Notes under the pieces: generated by a model
Databases searched by the model: none
What the model saw: only the letters and a program-made list of their open reading frames with translations
What the model was told of the DNA's origin: nothing
Shown: positions 20,457 to 30,048 of the stretch, piece after piece
Layout of the letters: every line of letters begins with the position of its first letter
Numbering within the stretch: position 1 is the first letter of the stretch
DNA from: Campanula takesimana
Taxonomy: Eukaryota; Streptophyta; Magnoliopsida; Asterales; Campanulaceae
Length of the DNA: 64,000 nt
Direction of reading: 5' to 3'
Assembly (NCBI GenBank): GCA_026119855.1
Contig: JAOWBW010001041.1
Location: 434,001 to 498,000, forward strand
Position numbers and translations under genes: made by a program

Positions 20457-20818
20457 GTAATTTAATGTCAAGTATTTCTAAAAGTAATGTTATGAGCTAT
20501 CTATTCATCTTTCTACTCTGCATTATAATGTGGTGAAGTTCGATTGACTTCATCTACATGTTATGATCTTGAAAAAAATCAAGTTTAATTAGTTGACTAT
20601 TTAACACAATATTACTCCCTCCGTCGGAATGATATGCCCTTCTATTTATTGATACACCATTATAATTTTTATTTTTTTTATTAGAATAATTAAGAGATCA
20701 AGCCGAGCTCATTAAACGTGACAACCAGCCTAGTAAATTAACCTTTTTTTAGACGCACAACTAAGGAAGACCTTTTAACACACCCACACATACTACTAGG
20801 CTAGAAGGCTTTAACTAG
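20457..20818. other. Unassigned AT-rich stretch
   Basis: One MITE-like end (TACTCCCTCCGTCGGAATGATA, from 20,613) without a clear partner. No gene. Confidence 0.45.
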
Positions 20819-21149
20819 TACTCCCTTTGTCCCAGAAAGATAGTCATGTTTTGACTTTTTATACACCCGTAATTCTAAATCTACTCTCCAGATATTACAA
20901 TAATAACATACACATCTACCTATTCTGCCCCTACTGAACCACCCACCCCGACACCCAAAAACCGCTCACACCCAGCAACAATCTGTAAATCAGATTTCTC
21001 TCCCCTTTTGACATTTACCTAGTTTTCTCTTTCTATCCCTACTCTCTCCAACTCCTTTCGTCTTCACCATCCGCCAAACGCCGGCATCTGTAAATACAGG
21101 ATGTAGTCATCCCCGCATCACCTTGACTTCATTTGGGACGGACAGGGTT
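20819..21149. mobile_element. Degenerate Stowaway-like MITE
   Basis: Left TA then CTCCCTTTGTCCCAGAAAG; right end CATTTGGGACGGACAGGG is its diverged complement. Interior C-rich (20,930-21,000). The right TA is lost. Confidence 0.5.
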
Positions 21150-21162
21150 TTTTACTCAATAC

Positions 21163-22653
21163 CGGTGGCAGAGCTACATGGGGCTCAAAGGGGGCAATTG
21201 CCCTCATTGATTTTTAAAAAATAAAAATCTGTTAGTGCAAAATTTACAAAAATTTGGGAGTTTAGTGCAATTTGTTGAAATTTTCCCCCTTTGAGATAAA
21301 AGTAATGATACACTTGATTTTTTTTTTGCCCCCACTGACTAAAATAGAGTAAACCACATTTCTGACATCCGTACTATGTCAAGAATATCACTTTAACCTC
21401 CGTACTATCTAAACAACAAAAAAACCCTGCGTACTATTGATTAATTAGCAAAACTAACCAAAATCGTTAAAAAATTTAATGAACGTTAATAGGCGTTAAA
21501 AACTTAACAAGCTATTTTTCTGAAATGCCGAAACTACCCCTGTAACCCTTAACAAAACCCCACCCTCTCATAAGTCTTTAACCCTTCCCCTCCCTCTCCT
21601 CTTCCTCAACCACCGATCCCCAATCCCCCAACTCCGCCCCAACCTCTATCTCCACCCCACTGCCGCCCCCTTTCCACCTTCTCCCTCAACCCCGCCTCAA
21701 CTTCCCTGCAACCCCATCAGATTTGAACCCTCTGACCCCTCCTCTTCCCACCTCTCCCTGTCACCGATCCCCAATCCCTCCGGTCACCCATACCCTCCCT
21801 CCTCTCCGGCTACTCCTCCCGTCCCCTTCTCTGGTACAAATAGAGCCGGTGTGCAGGTACAAATCGAGCCGGTGTGCAGGTCGGCCGGATATAGAGGTCG
21901 ACTGTAACAATGGCGGAGCTAGGGTTTCAAGACCGGAAGCTTTTGAGGCCGGTCGGATGTAGAGGTCTCGACGTCAGTCTCTTCTCGTCCGCTCCGCTAG
22001 CGTCGAACGTTGTTCATCCGCATCCGACGTTCACGACGCCACTCTATCTCCTCCTCCGATGTATCTGCGCATTTGTCTGGACATGGTTTCCGTGAGGGTT
22101 TGAGGGGTCCAAATCCAGATCTAAGCCATTGCCCCGTACACAAGAATAGGTTTTGATTTTGAAAACCCAAATTGTGATTTTTATTTGGGTTTACTTTGAT
22201 TTCTATTTTGTTGAGTTTTTGAAACAAATTTTTGATTTGACTTGATTTTGAAAACTCAGAATTGGGTTGAATTTTTGATTTTGAAAACCCAGGTTGTGAT
22301 TTGCTTGACTTTTGGTTGTAAAGGTTTTGATTTTGAAAACCCAAATTGTGATTTTTGAAAACCTAGATTGATGATATTTGTTTGGTTATGGACCAATTTG
22401 AAAATTTTAAAGTAACATCTGTTAAAAAACTAACACTCATTAATTTTCAATAACATTGATAACGATTTTGGTTACTTTTGCTAATTTATCAATTGTACGC
22501 ATGTTACTTTTGTTGTTTCGGTAGTACAGATGTAAAATTGAAAAAACTGGATAGTACGGATGGCAAAAATGCAGTTTACTCGACTAAAATATAGTTAAAA
22601 TTTATATTGTGCAATCTTTGCCCCCGTTGACAAAAATTCCTGACTGTGGACTG
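21163..22653. mobile_element. Possible old hAT-like element split by MULE-B
   Basis: Left part has CGGTGGCAGAGC and GGGGGCAATTGCCCTCATTG; after MULE-B the sequence continues with TTTGCCCCCGTTGAC and ends near TGACTGTGGACTG. This resembles the 'GTGGCGGAGCC...' ends common in plant hAT elements, but the ends are diverged and no duplication was found. Only the split around MULE-B is certain. Confidence 0.3.
21347..22581. mobile_element. MULE-B: Mutator-like element with ~165 bp TIRs
   Basis: Starts GAGTAAACCACATTTCTGAC, ends with the complement ...GCAGTTTACTC. The inverted repeat can be followed for about 165 bp inward. GACTAAAATA flanks both ends (21,337-21,346 and 22,582-22,591), a 9-10 bp duplication as in the Mutator superfamily. 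There is no transposase. The core is GC-rich and gene-like (21,600-22,110), including ATGGCGGAGCTAGGGTTTC at 21,910. Then comes a block of degenerate 'TTTTGATTTTGAAAACCCA' repeats (22,150-22,370). It may be a Pack-MULE carrying a host gene fragment; the donor is not identified. Confidence 0.85.
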
Positions 22654-22758
22654 CTATGCACCAGGAGATAATCAACGCAGAAGTTCCCATCTGTGAGATT
22701 GTGTTGTATGGTGCACCTAGTGGTTCCTAGTGGTTTTGAGAAGGGTCTTGATATCTTC

Positions 22759-23451
22759 TGGAGATGGGCGTTTCGGGCTTAGACCCGCGGACGACCCGTC
22801 GACCCGTAAGCCCGTGGCCCGCCAAGCCCGTACCCGTGACCCCGCGCAAAAAACCCAGCCCTTAGCCCGTATATTAAGTGGACGGGCCGGATTTCACTAT
22901 TTGCAAACGGATCGGGCTAAGCCCGCGGGTTTGAAAAACCTGTTTGGCCCGTGCCCGTGGACCGTTTGGAAACTTCTTTTTATGATTTTTTTTTTTCTTT
23001 TTTTTCCAAAAATACCATTATTTCACTAAATAAATGGACTATATTTAATGTTCTAATAATTTTATTCATTAAATGGAGTATGTTTAATGTTTTTAGTTCA
23101 TTATTTTAATTTGATTTAATAATATACTAATATTATTAGGTCATTTATATTTTTACTAAATTATAAATTAAATTGTAAGGTTTTTAATACTTTTAATATA
23201 TTTTTTATTATTTTCTATATTTTCCCATATTTTTTATTAAAAAAACAAAAAACAAAAATAAAACTCGTCAAAACCCGTTTGGCAAAATATAAGGGTTTAA
23301 GGGCGGGCCGGACTAAAAACTTTGTGGCAGGCCGGACCGGGTTTGGCCCGCGGGCTCATACAACACGGGCGGACTTAAGCCCGTTTGCCCGCAGGTTTAA
23401 TAAAGAAAAAAAGGGCCGGGCCGGACCGGGTTACCCTTATTCCCATCTCCA
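22759..23451. mobile_element. Non-autonomous hAT element, 693 bp
   Basis: Starts TGGAGATGGG and ends CCCATCTCCA. The 8 bp flanks ATATCTTC (22,751) and ATATCTCC (23,452) match at seven of eight bases. Subterminal regions are packed with GCCCG/CGGGC words in inverted arrangement; the middle is AT-rich. No transposase. Confidence 0.82.
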
Positions 23452-23578
23452 ATATCTCCCATGAGTGCCTGCTAGAAAATGAGTAATTCTTATTGTCTTA
23501 AACAAGATTGTCTCATTCTAATTATTCAAGTTTTTTTTTATTTTTTATAATCACAATACATATAATATTCTTATTGAA

Positions 23579-23823
23579 TACTCCCTCCGTTCCGGGTAAG
23601 TTGCAACATGGAAGGGGAAGCACAAAAATTAAGAAAGGAGAATAATGAGTGGTTGGGAGGAAGAGAGAGAATGAGTGGAGAATAATGAGTGGTTGGGAGG
23701 AAAAGAGAGAATGAGTGGAGGATTATAAAAGTAATAAAGAGTTTCCTTATTTGACATTGTTGCAACTTAAGTAGAATGCTCAAAATGGCAAATTGTTGCA
23801 ACTTATCCGGAACGGAGGGAGTA
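23579..23823. mobile_element. Stowaway-like MITE
   Basis: CTCCCTCCGTTCCGGGTAAG and CTTATCCGGAACGGAGGGAG between TA. Inside is a tandem duplication of a 39-41 base block (GAATAATGAGTGGTTGGGAG, from 23,640 and 23,681). Confidence 0.85.
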
Positions 23824-24065
23824 AGGAATATTCCTTAGTTTATTAGAAAACAAAGAAAATATATTAGCCTTGGATGTGGTTTGGAAGTTCATCCACTTTA
23901 TACTCCAATTATAGAAATGAGATTAATATTTCGAGATAAAACTGTTGAAAAAATGTGTTAAGTGTTAAAAAAAAATTGTGCCCATTTTCTTGCATAAATC
24001 GTGTATCGTGTAACAAAGATTATTGTGGGTTCGTGTTCTACTCCGTGAGAATATCGAAAATGATA

Positions 24066-24351
24066 TACTCCCTCCATCCCAGCTCACTTGACACTTATTT
24101 CCATTTTGGTTTGTCCCAGCTCACTTGACACTTCCCAAAATAGCATGCTTTTTATAATTTTATATTCACTCTACCCCACCACTCATTCTCTCTATTCATT
24201 TTCCATCACTCAATTTATTCAACCAACACTACTATTTACTCCACTCATTCTCTCTCTTCATTTTCTACCACACATTTTCATTATTTTATTCTTTTTTCTT
24301 AGTTATTGTGCCCACCTTATGGGTGTCAAGTGAGGTGAGACGGAGGGAGTA
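24066..24351. mobile_element. Stowaway-like MITE
   Basis: CTCCCTCCATCCCAGCTCAC at left; GTGAGGTGAGACGGAGGGAG at right; TA at each border. A block CAGCTCACTTGACACTT is duplicated in the left arm. No coding capacity. Confidence 0.82.
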
Positions 24352-25135
24352 TTTATTTGTCCAATTTAAAGGCGGTATGATAAAGATATGATAGCTCAAA
24401 GTGCGTAGGTTGAAACGAGAATAGAGTGGACCGAACTTCTATGTGAGCACTTCATGGGTGCACAGAGACTTCCAGAAATTCTGTGTGAGCACTTCGTGTA
24501 CGCACACATGGACTTTTGAAAAAAGTTACTGCAAAATTCCAGAGATTCTATGTGCACACATAGAAAGATATGAATTTTATGCGGCCACATGATGCGCGAA
24601 CATAGATTCTGAAACTGAAAATCTCAATTTTAATTCCAAGGTTGTAACGTCTTTCTAAAATTAATAATCCATGATTATTTGCAATGAATTCGGGCATTCA
24701 TAACCATCAATGATTGAGCTATAAAATGTTGATTGTAACCCACAAGTCTCAAGGACAAGAGGTTGAGATTGGAGACACACAATATAGAACAAAAGAATTC
24801 CCACCAATTCTCATATTTCTCATCTTGAAATTTTGTTATCCCTATTCGTTTTGCCTCCTTGTACTTCATTGATGATAATTTCCAAGTGTTGTTGAGTTCG
24901 CCGGAATCTTCAGGTGTGATAGATGAACTTCGTTTCGTCTGTTTTGTCCTTGAAGATGAATGTCCGTTAACCATCACAAGCAGATAAAGATGAGGGGACG
25001 AATTTGTCTTACGGAGAGTGTCTAAGACACAATTCGATAAGTAACACGGTTCATTGGTTTAATTACGCAGTTTATATATTTAAATTACTTCACTTGTGTT
25101 GTAAATTGTGTTGTAACTAATTTACGTTATTATTA
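24352..25135. other. Unassigned stretch with short imperfect repeats
   Basis: 24,430-24,560 repeats a 'TTCTATGTGAGCACTTC / GTGCACA' theme several times. 24,675-24,977 holds a 100-codon minus-strand frame (MMVNGHSSSRTKQTKRSSS...) with no recognisable domain. I do not call a gene. Confidence 0.35.
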
Positions 25136-26654
25136 CTAGTGTTACTCCCGTGCGATGAATGGGGATGTTACCTATACTAATTTCGAAAATATTTTGAGTT
25201 GAATAAGAATGACACATTTAAAAAAGGGTTAATGACAATTTAGACCCTAAAGTGATATACCACCCGCCCAAAAGAATCTTGATGTTTTTTTTTCGCCAGA
25301 TCAGACCTTGATGTGAAAAATACTCGCCAAACCAGATTCATGGCCCCTCCCTCCATTCTTGCCTTCCCTCTTCACCTTATCTCTCTCTCTATCCTATCTA
25401 CAACTTTCTCTCTCTAACCCCTTCCTCTTCCTTCTGTACACACCTTCCACCCTTTCTCTCTCTACCATTAACCTTTCTTCAGAAAATGGCAGCCATAGCC
25501 ATTTCCTCCTGCCACTTTTGTTCTTCTCTCTACACTACTTCTTCTTCTCCTAAACCCTCCTCCAATCTTACATGATTTCCAAATTCCTCGACAAATTCTC
25601 GCATTCGGCGATTCAGACCCCTTTGTTCTTCCAAAAATCCTCGTCAAGAGGCTAGTGAGGAATCGATGCCGGTAGGATGCGAATCCAGCGGAGAGAAAAT
25701 GGAGTTGGCCGGAGAAAATGATCGGAGTTTGCAACTACTCAGATCTGGTTGATGCGACCTCGTTTTCTGGGCTGCAATCGGGTTCCAAGCTTGTAGTCTA
25801 GAGTGGACGCCGGCCTTCTTCTCCGTCTCGATCTACACACGAACACACATAAACTAGGCCGGGGGCGACTCCGGCAAAAGCCCCTCCGGCGTGAGAATCA
25901 GCACATGTATCCAAATAATCAAAGATGAAACAAAATGGGAAAATGGTGATTGCTATGTGAAAATGTGAACTTTTTCTTTTGGATTAGGGATGTTGCTTAT
26001 ATAGCTTCCTCCTCATGTGCCAAGCATGTGACTCCCCCATGTCTTGAGCCCTAAGCCAAGATTTCTTCTAGGCCCATCCCATTTTGCTAAACTTCTTCAT
26101 TAAACAAAAGCCCATAAACCATTTTTGTCCCATTATACTTCTTTTTGGGTCAATTATATAGTTAAGACCCATTTACCATAAACTTAGTCCCAAATAATTT
26201 TATTATTGTAGCATCACTGGTGATCGACGCTGAAGCTGTTGAAAATATCGTCGGAATATGAGGGAGCCGGAGTGGACAGAAAGCTTTGTGAATGGCTGAT
26301 GGAGAGAAACCGGAGCTTGGAGTGGTGAGTGTCAGGGAAGAACCGTCGTCGCCGGAGACGGTTACAAGAGAGAATCGTCTGTGTGTGTATATGGGTAGAG
26401 TGAGGGGATGAAATAAAAATGAGGAGAGAGAGAGAGTAAGAAGGGGGTTTTATTTTGAACCAGGGGTAAAATTGGTATTTAAACATTATTTTTGACTGGG
26501 TCAACAAGATATTGGGTTTTGATAGAATTTTGATCTAGACTTCTATTGTAGTGTGAGCTTTTGGATCTCACTTGGGTTTTTATGGAGAAATGATCTGGGT
26601 GGAGGGGCCTTGTGGAATTTTTTCTACAAATATAGATATAGATATAGATATAGA
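25136..26654 (-). mobile_element. Candidate Helitron (minus) with captured gene pieces
   Basis: On the minus strand the 3' side reads GCACGGGAGTAACACTAG followed by T, the CTAG|T terminus of Helitrons, with a weak hairpin before it. The 5' side begins TCTATATCTATATC after an A. The left-hand part of the interior (25,240-25,740) is coding-like on the plus strand, and 26,214-26,400 has another GC-rich gene-like patch. Both ends are decayed, so the limits are tentative. Confidence 0.5.
25486..25752 (+). pseudogene. Captured first exon resembling a plastid-targeted protein
   Basis: From ATG at 25,486 the frame encodes MAAIAISSCHFCSSLYTTSS, then a TGA at 25,573. After that the same frame reads on with SRIRRFRPLCSSKNPRQEAS and GEKMELAGENDRSLQLLRSG to the next stop at 25,750. 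The Ser/Thr-rich, acid-free start, followed by a basic segment and a Cys-Ser-Ser step, looks like a chloroplast transit peptide and its cleavage region. I do not recognise the mature protein. It lies inside the candidate Helitron, in the opposite orientation. Confidence 0.45.
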
Positions 26655-26656
26655 TT
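26632..26656. repeat. (ATAGAT)n microsatellite at the Helitron 5' end
   Basis: About four copies of a hexamer ATAGAT, at the presumed 5' terminus of the candidate Helitron on the minus strand. Confidence 0.7.
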
Positions 26657-26889
26657 ATCGCCAAATTAAAGATAATGACACATTTGACATTATTTACCCA
26701 ACTTTCCTATTTTAGAGGTGCATATAGGCTCTATTCTAAAAATAGTAAGACTTTCTTGCTTTTATATTACTATAGATAAATGTTCAATTTTCACTTGAAA
26801 AGAAAATTAAGAAAAGTGATATCTAAGCATTTTAGTGCATACATACATTAAAAAGATTTAAATAATTTCATTGTATAATATCAGTATAT

Positions 26890-27124
26890 TACTCCATCCG
26901 TCTCAAAATGATCTTCTCATTTGTCATTTCTCGTTGTTCCAAAAAGTTCTTATGATCTTCTCATTTGCCATTTCTCGTTGTCCCAAAAAGTTCTTCAGTT
27001 TTCTACAATTTAGGCGTAAAATTGCATAAACAAAACATGGTTAGTAAAGCAAGTGTTCATATCTTTAAAAACTTAAAAAGTTTGAATAGTCAAACGCGAA
27101 GATCATTTTGGGACGGAGCGAGTA
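26890..27124. mobile_element. Stowaway-like MITE (family B, copy 3, inverted)
   Basis: CTCCATCCGTCTCAAAATGATC and GATCATTTTGGGACGGAGCGAG between TA. Interior is the family B sequence in reverse, with a 54-base direct duplication of the left arm ('cttctcatttg.catttctcgttgt.ccaaaaagttctt'). Confidence 0.82.
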
Positions 27125-27367
27125 TATGTTTAAATAGAAACTTGACCGTGATGCATGATTGACTGGAAGAAACTTAAAAATAGATCAAAAAGATTGAAAC
27201 CTAAGCTTGTTCCTGGATCATGGGCCGTATGTCCGAAACTTAAAACTGGGCCATGAAAACATTCTTTTGACTCAGATGTGGACTAGACCTATTTCATCAG
27301 GCAAAGCCTGCCCGCATACATTTTCGGTCTCACATGTCTACCTTGAAAAAATTATTCGCAAATTAGA

Positions 27368-27608
27368 TACTCGCTCCGTCTCATTTCAAAGAACCTTCTT
27401 TGCACTAAATTAAGGAGAAAGTGGAAAAGGTGATGTGTTGTGAGTGTAGTTAGTTTGGTATGAGAGAGAAAGTGGGGTAGTGAATAGTTAGTGGGTTAGT
27501 TGATGTGAGTATGCAAGTGAGTAAAAACTTTCCAAATTTGGATTTTGCAATTTGTATGGGACAATCAAAATGACAAATTTTGCAATTTGAAATGAGACGG
27601 AGGGAGTA
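27368..27608. mobile_element. Stowaway-like MITE
   Basis: CTCGCTCCGTCTCATTTCAAAG and the complement ending TGAAATGAGACGGAGGGAG, TA on both sides. Interior GAGAGAGAAAGTGGGGTAGT-type words are shared with other MITEs here. Confidence 0.82.
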
Positions 27609-27917
27609 TCATTCAACACGCATTATTTTCTACTCTGTGTCATATTGAATGACCATTTCTGTTTTTAAATGAATGTGAATGACTTTTTAAAATTTAACAT
27701 CAAGTATCTTTATCTCTAAATGATTTTTTTTCAAAAAAAAAATAATAATATTTAGAGTTTATTATAATTTGTAAAATTAAAATTTTGGAAGTGAATAATA
27801 GTAAGAATGTTTATGATTTTTTCTATTAAACTTCAACATTTTTAAAGTGACCTTTAAATTCAAGATGGTCATTCAGTTTGAGACGGAAAAAGTATTAAAA
27901 TGAAAAATTATTAGAAA
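27609..27917. other. Unassigned AT-rich stretch
   Basis: Ends with a MITE-like word (GAGACGGAAAAAGTATT near 27,880). No gene. Confidence 0.4.
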
Positions 27918-28720
27918 TCTTATATATATATATATATTAAAGTTGGTGAGAAGGGTTGTGGGTTTGACATGTGTACAAGTTTTAGTAAAAGCTTGAATTT
28001 GGAGAAGCCACATCAACATCATCCTAAAATGTAATGACTTTTGATATTCTCATTCTTAGCTAATACTAATAGTTAATCATATTAGTAATTATATGAGTTA
28101 ACTATTACTATTAATATTATAAGTTAACCATTACGATTAATAGTATAAGTTAACTATTACTATTAATAGTATTAGTTAAAAATAGTAGTTACTATACAAG
28201 TTAAATATTACTATTAATAGTATTAGTTAACTATAATAGTTACTATATTAGTTAACTATTACTATTAATAGTATTAGTTAACTATAATAGTTACTTTATA
28301 ACTTAGTTTTTACTATTAATAGTATTAGTTAACTATAATAGACTATATACGTAAACTATTACTATTATTAGTATTAGTTAATTATAATAGTTATTATATA
28401 AGTTAAATTTTTAATTGTTAATATTAATTAATCATAATAGTTACTATATGAATTAACTATTACTATTAATAGTATTAATTTATTCTAATAATTATTATTA
28501 TATAGATTAATTATTGCTATTAATATATATTAACTATTACTATCAATAATATTAGTTAGCTATACTAATAGTTATTATAATAATAGTAATCATATAGAAT
28601 AATAATTATTATTATTAGTATTAGTTTAAATGATGATTACTATATTAGTTAACTATAGTTAAAATATTTTTTTTAAGACATAATATTGATTTCCTGTGCA
28701 GAGCACGGGTTACCCGCTAG
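27918..28720 (+). mobile_element. Helitron-like element, 803 bp
   Basis: Begins TCTTATATATATATATA after an A. It ends GAGCACGGGTTACCCGCTAG followed by T, with a 7 bp hairpin CCTGTGC/GCACGGG (28,693-28,709) about 10 bases before the end. A/T insertion, the TC start and a hairpin before CTAG together define Helitrons. No Rep-helicase; the interior is almost only AT-rich repeats. Confidence 0.78.
28060..28600. repeat. AT-rich repeat block inside the Helitron
   Basis: Many diverged copies of a ~50 base unit built on 'AGTTAACTATTACTATTAAT' and its complement ('agtattagttaactataata'). The unit is itself nearly palindromic, so the block could fold on itself. Confidence 0.75.
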
Positions 28721-29569
28721 TCAATTAAAACACCTAAGTAAGTAAGTAAGACAGTGAAAAATCCTCAAACCAGAAATGGGGAAGAAGATCGAAAGATGCC
28801 ACTGAAAGAACCTACTTAGACAAAAATGAGTTTTCGAGAACATCAAGAATTTAGAAGAGGTAGGATGAGTAGTTTATCAGATCTAGTAGTATGGATTGTC
28901 CATGGACGGTAGTTAGAATCGGCAGCTAGTGAGATGAATAATGTGGTGTATGGCTGATACATAGTTTATTGGGGATTTAGAACTCTTGCAGCGCAAAAAT
29001 CGCACAACATTTTGTATAATGTTTGCTACACAATGTAAAACGTGCACTACTCAATGTAAAAACGATATCAAATGTGTTAGCTCTCATGTTAAATGAAAAC
29101 TTACATTGAAAGTGCAAGTTTTACATTAGGTACAAAAAACGTTTTAAAAAACGTTAGTGTAATTTTCACACACTGCAACGTTGGAGTGTTAGCTCCGCTG
29201 GAGTAGTTTCAGGTCCATTTATTGGCTTGAGCAAAAAAATAAATAAAATACTCATTTTGTTTTATACAAAATGTCTTACTTTCTTTTCACAAAATAAATA
29301 TTGCATTTTTACATAAAAAAAAAAAAAGTAGTCATAAATGCAATTTCATTATTGTACAATCAATACACAAGCAAGTAAAGCACATTTCTTAAAAAATTGA
29401 CAAGTCAAATGCACTTCTAACGGGCGTAACAAATAAAGCATCTGCAACATCATTCTAAAACTCCAATATAGAGCATTATTTAGCTCCAACAGAACACGCT
29501 AGCTCGTTTTTCTTCTTTTTAATTTTTAATATCTGTTTTTTATTATTTTATAATATATATAAAAAATTA
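28721..29569. other. Unassigned stretch
   Basis: 29,000-29,170 repeats an ACAATGTAAAAC theme in both orientations. A CATCTGCAACATC word (29,440-29,452) could be a Harbinger-like MITE end without a partner. No gene. Confidence 0.4.
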
Positions 29570-30048
29570 TCTATACTGTATTAAAAGAAAGTGGATTCTT
29601 TTTCCCTCTCAAAAATGTCACTATCAAGGGCAAAAGTGTAATCTCCACTAAACAAGGACAAATATGTCATTATCTTTAATTTGATACAAGCATTCAACTT
29701 TGCACGTAAATTTATTTTTATATGATACTTTTAAATCTTTAATTTAGTAAAAATATTTAATTTTGATCAATATGTAGTGAAAAATTACTAATTGATGCGG
29801 ACATTAAGGCGTTGAAGTTTTTGAACTCATTTGCGCGCGTGCGCGGAAACCGTCGTAACTTTTGACTCCGGATGAACTACGGAACGCACCACATATCAAA
29901 CCGAACGTCGGAGCGTGACTAACAAAAGTTGTTTTCTCTAACTTTATTTGGTAGAAGTACTCAACTTTTCATGTATATTTATTTTTATATAATAATTTAT
30001 ATTTTCTTGAATTAATGGAAAAAAACATAGATGTAATCAACATCTATA
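29570..30048 (+). mobile_element. Helitron-like tandem unit 1
   Basis: Starts TCTATACTGTATTAAAAG and runs 479 bp to the next identical kind of start. Contains the landmark block GCGCGCGTGCGCGGAAACCG (29,832-29,851). The start resembles Helitron 5' termini; no 3' CTAG hairpin is seen between units. Confidence 0.6.

Noticed and set aside
20613..20818. Complete MITE starting CTCCCTCCGTCGGAATG
   Set aside because: No inverted partner with the same terminus in range.
21723..22344. Frames of 60-115 codons in MULE-B
   Set aside because: No recognisable domain; some follow the TTTTGATTTTGAAAACCCA repeats and are low-complexity.
24675..24977. 100-codon minus-strand frame
   Set aside because: No domain, no splice or promoter context, composition like neighbouring non-coding DNA.
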